Origin: an uncultured Eubacteriaceae bacterium
GTDB taxonomy: Bacteria; Bacillota; Clostridia; Eubacteriales; Eubacteriaceae
NCBI GenBank assembly: GCA_947625175.1
Contig: CANQNI010000029.1
Span: 1 to 12,921 of the forward strand
Length of the DNA: 12,921 nt
Direction: 5' to 3'
Positions 9,013 through 12,921 of the stretch are shown here, one piece after another (the first letter of the stretch is position 1; every line of letters begins with the position of its first letter). Under the pieces are notes generated by a model, which saw only the letters and a list, made by a program, of their open reading frames with translations, did not search any database and was not told the DNA's origin. The position numbers were made by a program, and so were the translations under genes.

Positions 9013-9054
9013 TTCCGTCGTATCTTATACATATTATTATTCAGGAGGTAAGAA

Positions 9055-9189
9055 ATGAAAAGAACGTATCAACCTAAAAAAAGACACCGTAAAAAAGAAC
9101 ATGGATTTAGAAAAAGAATGAAAACCAAAAATGGACAAAATATTTTAAAAAATAGAAGAAGAAAAGGAAGAAAAAAACTCTCAGCTTAA
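9055..9189 (+). CDS. rpmH: 50S ribosomal protein L34
   Basis: A 44-codon gene encoding the very basic L34, a small protein of the large ribosomal subunit. It opens with the family hallmark [10 protein letters not shown] and continues [10 protein letters not shown], then [12 protein letters not shown] at the C-terminus. Forty-four residues is the usual bacterial length. AGGAGG stands six bases before the ATG, the strongest ribosome binding site in the window. L34 next to rnpA and the origin is conserved across bacteria. rnpA follows after 12 bp, so the two share a transcript and translation of rnpA may be coupled. Confidence 0.98.
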   Translation: MKRTYQPKKRHRKKEHGFRKRMKTKNGQNILKNRRRKGRKKLSA

Positions 9190-9201
9190 GTAAAAACTCA
9201 A

Positions 9202-9537
9202 GTGATTGAAACTTTAAAAAATAAACAAGATTTTAATAATGTGTATAAGAACGGAAAAATGTTTGGAAACCGAGATTTTACTTTACGTTATATAAAAAAT
9301 GAAAAAAGCACTAATCGTCTGGGTGTTGTGGTAAGTAAAAAAGTTTCAAAAAAAGCGGTCAAACGCAATAAATTAAGAAGACAAATTAAAGAATACTTAT
9401 CAACTATAAACGTAAAACTAGCTCAGGGTTATGATTATTTAATTACTGTAAAACCTAATAGTCTCGGACAGAGTTATCAAGATTTAGTAAAATCACTTGA
9501 TCACCTTTTTAAAAAGAAAGGTTTATTTATTAATTGA
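9202..9537 (+). CDS. rnpA: Ribonuclease P protein component
   Basis: RnpA is the protein cofactor of RNase P; it binds the catalytic RNA and the 5' leader of precursor tRNAs. The 111-residue basic protein shows the family pattern: [14 protein letters not shown] near the start, [22 protein letters not shown] in the middle (the RNR-type motif, here RNKLRR, about residues 55–60), and a hydrophobic D-Y-L-I-T-V-K-P strand. The start is GTG with no good Shine-Dalgarno; the rpmH stop is 12 bp upstream, so coupling or a nearby reinitiation is likely. No in-frame ATG occurs before conserved sequence, so GTG is kept, but the exact start is less sure than the identity. Its TGA overlaps the yidD TTG as TTGA. 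Confidence 0.95.
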   Translation: MIETLKNKQDFNNVYKNGKMFGNRDFTLRYIKNEKSTNRLGVVVSKKVSKKAVKRNKLRRQIKEYLSTINVKLAQGYDYLITVKPNSLGQSYQDLVKSLDHLFKKKGLFIN

Positions 9538-9761
9538 AAAGTATAGTGTTAAGTTTAATTAGATTTTATCAAAAATTTATATCACCTTTATTACCTAGAA
9601 CTTGTCGGTTTACTCCTACTTGTTCTGAATATTGTATTGAAGCCATTCAACGATTCGGATTATGGCGCGGTGGTATTTTAGGGATAAAAAGAATAATGCG
9701 CTGTACTCCGTTTAATCCAGGTGGAATAGATCCTGTTCCATTAAGAGAGGATGTAGGATGA
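9534..9761 (+). CDS. yidD: Membrane protein insertion efficiency factor YidD
   Basis: YidD is a small membrane-associated protein that helps YidC-dependent and Sec-dependent insertion; its mechanism is not well defined. The 75 residues carry the family signature: [12 protein letters not shown] near the N-terminus (an amphipathic helix), then the cysteine-containing [17 protein letters not shown], and [14 protein letters not shown] at the end. The start is TTG, overlapping the rnpA stop by 4 bp (TTGA). AAAGG lies 12 nt upstream, which is far, so translational coupling is likely. A GTG four codons later is possible, but TTG gives the common M-K-x-I/V start. It overlaps yidC by ATGA, matching the functional pairing. 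Confidence 0.95.
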   Translation: MKSIVLSLIRFYQKFISPLLPRTCRFTPTCSEYCIEAIQRFGLWRGGILGIKRIMRCTPFNPGGIDPVPLREDVG

Positions 9762-10648
9762 GTTTACTTAGTAACTTCTTTGGTCAAATAATCTACTATA
9801 TTTATAGTGTAGTTCATAATTATGGTATTACAATAATAATCTTTACTTTATTAGTAAAATTATTACTTTTACCATTAAACTTAAAATCAACTGAATCTAT
9901 GCGGGAAACTCAGAAATTAGCTGATGTTACTGCATATTTTCAAAAGAAGTATAAAAATAACCCTGAAAAACTGAATCAAGTTACTATGCAACTCTATCAA
10001 GTGTATCATGTAAATCCACTTGGTGGATGCTTACCACTGTTAATTCAGTTACCTATCATTTATGGATTATTTGGTGCTTTACGTAACCCAACGCAATTTA
10101 TCTTTACACATGGTGATGCTTCGGTTGCTTCTCAACCTTTTCTATGGTTACCAAATTTATCCAATCCTGATCCTTATTATATTATTCCTATACTTTGTGT
10201 AGTTTTTACATTTTTAACTTCGAAATATACAAATTCTGTAACTCCACAAACTGGGGATGAGCAAAGTAGATCTACTCAGAATATCATGTTATATATGATG
10301 CCTTTAATGATTGGTTTCTTTGCTTTAAGTCTACCTTCAGGAGTTGGTATTTACTGGGTTGTTCAAAATATTTTTACCTTTATTCAACAATTCTTTATTT
10401 TACATAAGCCAGTAGAACCTATAACTGTTGAAGAAGCTGAAAAAGAATTAGAAAAATATAATAAAGAAAAAAGAGAAGAAATAAGGGTTACTCGTGAAAT
10501 GGGAACCACCCGTCGAAATGAAATGATGGGTATAGAAAATGAACCAAAGAAGAAAAAGAAAAAAACCTCAAGTGTTAAAATGACGCCTGCTAGTGGGAAA
10601 AAAGTAACAAGAAAGACAATTACAAAAATTCCACAACGAAAAGACTAG
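9758..10648 (+). CDS. yidC: Membrane protein insertase YidC (Oxa1 family)
   Basis: This Oxa1/YidC/Alb3-family insertase places membrane proteins into the cytoplasmic membrane, alone or with SecYEG. It has the five-helix core: a first hydrophobic segment at about residues 21–41, the helical cytoplasmic loop (about 45–85), [15 protein letters not shown] leading a hydrophobic segment near 95, a segment near 140–157, and two more around 180–218. There is no signal peptide, lipobox or large periplasmic domain, so it is the short Gram-positive/clostridial form. In [12 protein letters not shown] the groove residue that is Arg in B. subtilis SpoIIIJ appears as Lys34. The tail after about 220 is long, charged and Lys-rich (K-K-K-K-K-K near 267), as expected for ribosome contact. 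A GAGAGG lies eight bases before the ATG. Confidence 0.96.
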   Translation: MSLLSNFFGQIIYYIYSVVHNYGITIIIFTLLVKLLLLPLNLKSTESMRETQKLADVTAYFQKKYKNNPEKLNQVTMQLYQVYHVNPLGGCLPLLIQLPIIYGLFGALRNPTQFIFTHGDASVASQPFLWLPNLSNPDPYYIIPILCVVFTFLTSKYTNSVTPQTGDEQSRSTQNIMLYMMPLMIGFFALSLPSGVGIYWVVQNIFTFIQQFFILHKPVEPITVEEAEKELEKYNKEKREEIRVTREMGTTRRNEMMGIENEPKKKKKKTSSVKMTPASGKKVTRKTITKIPQRKD

Positions 10649-10656
10649 GAGAGAAA

Positions 10657-11409
10657 ATGAGTAGATCAGTAACTAGTACTGGAAAAACAATAGAAAAAGC
10701 TATTGAAAATGCTCTAAAAATTTTAAATAAAACTAAAGATGAAGTAGATATTGTAATAACTCAGGAACCTGAAAATGGTGTTTTTGGTTTCTTTGGCCGT
10801 AAAGATGCTATAGTTGAAGTAACTGCAAAAGAGGAACAGAAAACTGAACCTGTAGTTTTAAATGAAACAAAAGAAGAAGTCATTGTTGAAGATAAAACAC
10901 CAGAAGTAATTGAAGCAGAAACTATCGAAACTAATGATGAGTCAGCAATAATTAAGAAAAAAGAAGAAAAAGCTATTAATTTCCTTCATAATTTATTTGA
11001 AACAATGGGTTTAGATGTGAAAATTGATTCTCATTATGATGGTAAATTTTTACGAATTGATTTATCTGGCCCAAAAATGGGAATACTTATTGGCAGAAGA
11101 GGTCAAACCTTAGATGCTATTCAATATCTTACTAGTTTAGTTTTAAATAAAAATAGTGATGAATATACTCGTTTAATAATTGATACTGAAAATTATAGAG
11201 ATAAGAGAAGACAAACATTAGAAGACCTGGCTGATAAAATGGCTAATAAAGCGCTTAGATTTAGAAGAAGAGTTAGTTTAGAACCAATGAATCCAGCAGA
11301 ACGTAGAATTATTCATGCCAGATTACAAAATAATAATAATGTGTATACTTATTCTGAAGGACAAGATCCTTATAGACGAGTAGTAATCCAATTAAATTCA
11401 AATAGATAA
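10657..11409 (+). CDS. jag: RNA-binding protein Jag/KhpB (Jag_N, KH, R3H)
   Basis: Jag (KhpB/EloR) is an RNA-binding protein; in streptococci and other Firmicutes its partner is KhpA, and the pair affects cell elongation and small-RNA or mRNA regulation. Domain order is clear. A Jag_N domain (1–60) has S-T-G-K-T-I-E-K-A-I-E-N-A-L and G-V-F-G-F-F-G-R-K. An acidic, Glu-rich linker follows (about 61–105). Then a KH domain has the GxxG loop as GRRG (146–149), and a C-terminal R3H domain has R-R-I-I-H (216–220). The 250 residues are all present. AGGAGA five bases upstream overlaps the yidC TAG stop, and only 8 bp separate the genes. The yidC–jag pairing is conserved in Bacillota. A strong terminator follows the stop. 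Confidence 0.95.
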   Translation: MSRSVTSTGKTIEKAIENALKILNKTKDEVDIVITQEPENGVFGFFGRKDAIVEVTAKEEQKTEPVVLNETKEEVIVEDKTPEVIEAETIETNDESAIIKKKEEKAINFLHNLFETMGLDVKIDSHYDGKFLRIDLSGPKMGILIGRRGQTLDAIQYLTSLVLNKNSDEYTRLIIDTENYRDKRRQTLEDLADKMANKALRFRRRVSLEPMNPAERRIIHARLQNNNNVYTYSEGQDPYRRVVIQLNSNR

Positions 11410-11413
11410 AAGT

Positions 11414-11449
11414 AAACCTGGATAGCTATTAAGTTATCCAGGTTTTTTT
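11414..11449 (+). terminator. Intrinsic terminator after jag, abutting mnmE
   Basis: AAACCTGGATA (11414–11424) pairs perfectly over 11 bp with TATCCAGGTTT (11435–11445), with a 10-nt loop; the T-run extends from 11443 to 11449. It starts 4 bp after the jag stop. It ends only two bases before the mnmE Shine-Dalgarno AGGTGA (11452–11457), so no promoter fits between them. Transcripts that end here lack mnmE; read-through would carry it. Confidence 0.9.
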
Positions 11450-11460
11450 ATAGGTGAAAT

Positions 11461-12816
11461 ATGCCAAACTATGATACTGATACTATTGCTGCAATTTCTA
11501 CTGGAACAGGCAGTGCTGGAATAGGAATTATTAGATTAAGTGGAAATGAAGCCTTAAATATTGCTAAAAATATTTTTAAAAGTGCAACGGGTAAAAATCT
11601 TGATTTAGCAGAAACTCAGAAACTTTATTATGGCCATATATATGATAATAATAATCTCATTGATGAAGTTCTATTAACCTATATGAAAGGCCCCCATTCT
11701 TATACAGCTGAAGATATAGTAGAAATAAATTGTCATGGAGGAATTATTCCAACCAGAAAAATTTTAGAATTAATTTTAGAAAATGGAGCCCGTCATGCTC
11801 AACCTGGTGAGTTTACTAAAAGAGCTTTTTTAAACGGTCGGATAGATTTAACTCAAGCAGAATCTGTAATGGATATTATTAGTGCAAAATCCGAAAAAGC
11901 TCTGGAAGTTTCTGTTAATCAATTAAACGGTTCTTTAAAAAATAAACTTAAAGAAATTGATTCAATTTTAATAGATTTAATGGTTCTTATTGAATCAAAT
12001 CTAGATTATCCAGAATATGACATAGAAGAAATAACTAACGAGAAGGTTAAAAATTATTTAAATCAGGCTCTAAAAAAAATTAATAAAATTCTAGAACAAA
12101 GTAAAAATAGTGCTGTTATGCGTGAAGGAGTCAAAACTGTTATCCTTGGAAAACCAAATGTAGGAAAATCTTCCTTATTAAATACTTTTCTAAATAATGA
12201 AAGAGCAATCGTTACTGAGATTCCTGGAACAACGAGAGATATTATCGAAGAATCCATTATTTTAGATAATATCCCCTTTAGAATAATTGATACAGCTGGT
12301 ATTAGAGAAACCGAAAATAAAGTCGAAAAGATTGGCGTAGAAAAATCTTTACAGTTTGCTAAGGAAGCTGATTTAGTTCTATTTTTAAGAGATGCCAGTA
12401 CCAATCTAACTGAGGATGAAAAGAAAATTATTAAAACACTAGATCATAATAAAACAATTTTTATAGCAAATAAAATTGATTTAAATAATAGTGAATTAAA
12501 TGATTGGCATCAAATTTCAGTTAAAAATGATGTTGGAATTGAAGAACTAAAAAAGATGATGGTTAATCTAGTCTATTCAGGAGATATTGAAGGTACTGAA
12601 AATTCTTTAATCTTAAATGAAAGACAACTAAGTTTATTACATAATGTAAAAAGAAATTTATTAGAGGCTCTAACTGCTCTTGAACATTCAGTCCCTGAAG
12701 AACTTTATGCAATTAATATAAATGAAGCCCTGGATAATTTACGCGCTATAACAGGAGAAACTCTGGGTACTGATGTTATAGATACTATTTTTGAAAGATT
12801 TTGTATTGGAAAATAA
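11461..12816 (+). CDS. mnmE: tRNA uridine-5-carboxymethylaminomethyl modification GTPase MnmE
   Basis: MnmE (TrmE) acts with MnmG to modify U34 of tRNAs reading NNA/NNG codons, using a methylene-tetrahydrofolate carbon and GTP hydrolysis. The N-terminal folate-binding domain begins D-T-I-A-A-I-S-T-G-T-G-S-A-G-I-G-I-I-R, where the usual A-T-P-x-G-x-G-G is altered. The G domain, inserted in a helical domain, has G1 GKPNVGKS (230–237), G2 E-I-P-G-T-T-R-D (253–260), G3 DTAG (277–280) and G4 NKID (337–340). The C-terminal C-I-G-K (448–451) with the catalytic cysteine is intact. Length 451 is normal. The start ATG has AGGTGA three bases upstream, a short spacing, directly after the jag terminator's T-run. 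mnmG follows after 24 bp. Confidence 0.97.
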   Translation: MPNYDTDTIAAISTGTGSAGIGIIRLSGNEALNIAKNIFKSATGKNLDLAETQKLYYGHIYDNNNLIDEVLLTYMKGPHSYTAEDIVEINCHGGIIPTRKILELILENGARHAQPGEFTKRAFLNGRIDLTQAESVMDIISAKSEKALEVSVNQLNGSLKNKLKEIDSILIDLMVLIESNLDYPEYDIEEITNEKVKNYLNQALKKINKILEQSKNSAVMREGVKTVILGKPNVGKSSLLNTFLNNERAIVTEIPGTTRDIIEESIILDNIPFRIIDTAGIRETENKVEKIGVEKSLQFAKEADLVLFLRDASTNLTEDEKKIIKTLDHNKTIFIANKIDLNNSELNDWHQISVKNDVGIEELKKMMVNLVYSGDIEGTENSLILNERQLSLLHNVKRNLLEALTALEHSVPEELYAININEALDNLRAITGETLGTDVIDTIFERFCIGK

Positions 12817-12840
12817 TTTATTTAACTGAAAGGAATAATT

Positions 12841-12921
12841 ATGAGCTATAAAGCGGGTGATTATGATGTTATTGTAATCGGTGCTGGACATGCTGGATGT
12901 GAAGCTGCTTTAGCTACAGCT
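12841..12921 (+). CDS. mnmG: tRNA uridine-5-carboxymethylaminomethyl modification enzyme MnmG, N-terminal fragment
   Basis: Only the first 27 codons lie in the window, and the frame is open at the edge. They read [16 protein letters not shown], followed by [11 protein letters not shown]. This is the standard MnmG (GidA) start with the Rossmann FAD-binding motif G-A-G-H-A-G-C-E. MnmG is the FAD- and NADH-dependent partner of MnmE. AAAGGA lies six bases before the ATG (12829–12834). Placement right after mnmE, with no terminator in the 24-bp gap, means a joint transcript. Confidence 0.96.
   Translation, partial: MSYKAGDYDVIVIGAGHAGCEAALATA

Larger units (their letters stand above)
8529..9054. 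other. oriC: Chromosomal replication origin region (oriC)
   Basis: This 526-bp gene-free stretch lies between divergent dnaA and rpmH, the standard oriC location in Bacillota and many other bacteria. It is extremely AT-rich and contains the only clear cluster of DnaA boxes in the window (8638–8762), with AT-only stretches on both sides that could unwind. All annotated genes to the left run leftward and all to the right run rightward, as expected for bidirectional forks leaving this point. The dnaA promoter presumably lies in the left part, and the rpmH promoter is at 8984–9012. The stretch 8805–8980 shows only AT-rich sequence with no box, gene or convincing signal. A cumulative GC-skew minimum here would confirm the call. 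Confidence 0.9.

Noticed and set aside
8966-9058. 30-codon plus-strand frame starting at ATG 8966 and ending in an ATGA overlap with the rpmH start
   Set aside because: It spans the strong rpmH promoter (8984–9012), so the rpmH transcript would not contain its start; it has no Shine-Dalgarno, and its codons simply read through the AGGAGG leader.
12063-12404. 113-codon minus-strand open frame
   Set aside because: It lies wholly inside mnmE, opposite its G domain; mnmE has all family motifs and this frame has no recognisable domain or ribosome binding site.

Overview
This window is the replication-origin region of a low-GC bacterial chromosome. The order gyrA–gyrB–recF–yaaA–dnaN–dnaA (minus strand), then oriC, then rpmH–rnpA–yidD–yidC–jag–mnmE–mnmG (plus strand) is the classical conserved origin neighbourhood of Bacillota. 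The base composition (clearly AT-rich), the many AGGAGG-like ribosome binding sites, the small S4 protein YaaA between dnaN and recF, the YidC without a large periplasmic domain, and the Jag protein all fit a Bacillota member. The look of several proteins suggests a clostridial or Halanaerobiales-like lineage, but that finer placement is inference without a database search. No mobile element, tRNA, CRISPR array or horizontally acquired island is visible.

Left arm (1–8528, all minus strand, transcribed away from the origin). dnaA is followed by dnaN, which ends in a good intrinsic terminator (5864–5900). A separate unit yaaA–recF–gyrB–gyrA follows, probably driven by an extended -10 promoter at about 5753–5761, with an ATGA overlap between yaaA and recF. 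gyrB starts with TTG. gyrA carries an in-frame TAA (75–77) inside its last DNA-wrapping blade. The conserved GyrA sequence continues in the same frame to the window edge, which is the most unexpected observation here.

Origin (8529–9054). This gene-free, very AT-rich stretch holds one perfect DnaA box and several near-matches, in both orientations, between 8638 and 8762. It also holds a 9-bp perfect inverted repeat that frames one DnaA box, an AT-only hairpin or unwinding candidate, and the rpmH promoter. A second, weaker pair of DnaA-box-like sites lies between dnaA and dnaN, so a bipartite origin is possible.

Right arm (9055–12921, all plus strand, also away from the origin). rpmH (L34, 44 aa), rnpA, yidD, yidC and jag are tightly packed, with TTGA and ATGA overlaps. 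They link ribosome and tRNA maturation to membrane protein insertion. A strong intrinsic terminator after jag sits directly against the mnmE ribosome binding site, so mnmE either depends on read-through or has a promoter inside jag. mnmE (complete) and mnmG (first 27 codons only) encode the two subunits that modify the wobble uridine of tRNAs.

I see no new multi-gene system. The novelty candidates are the gyrA stop, the origin architecture, and the terminator placed against mnmE.
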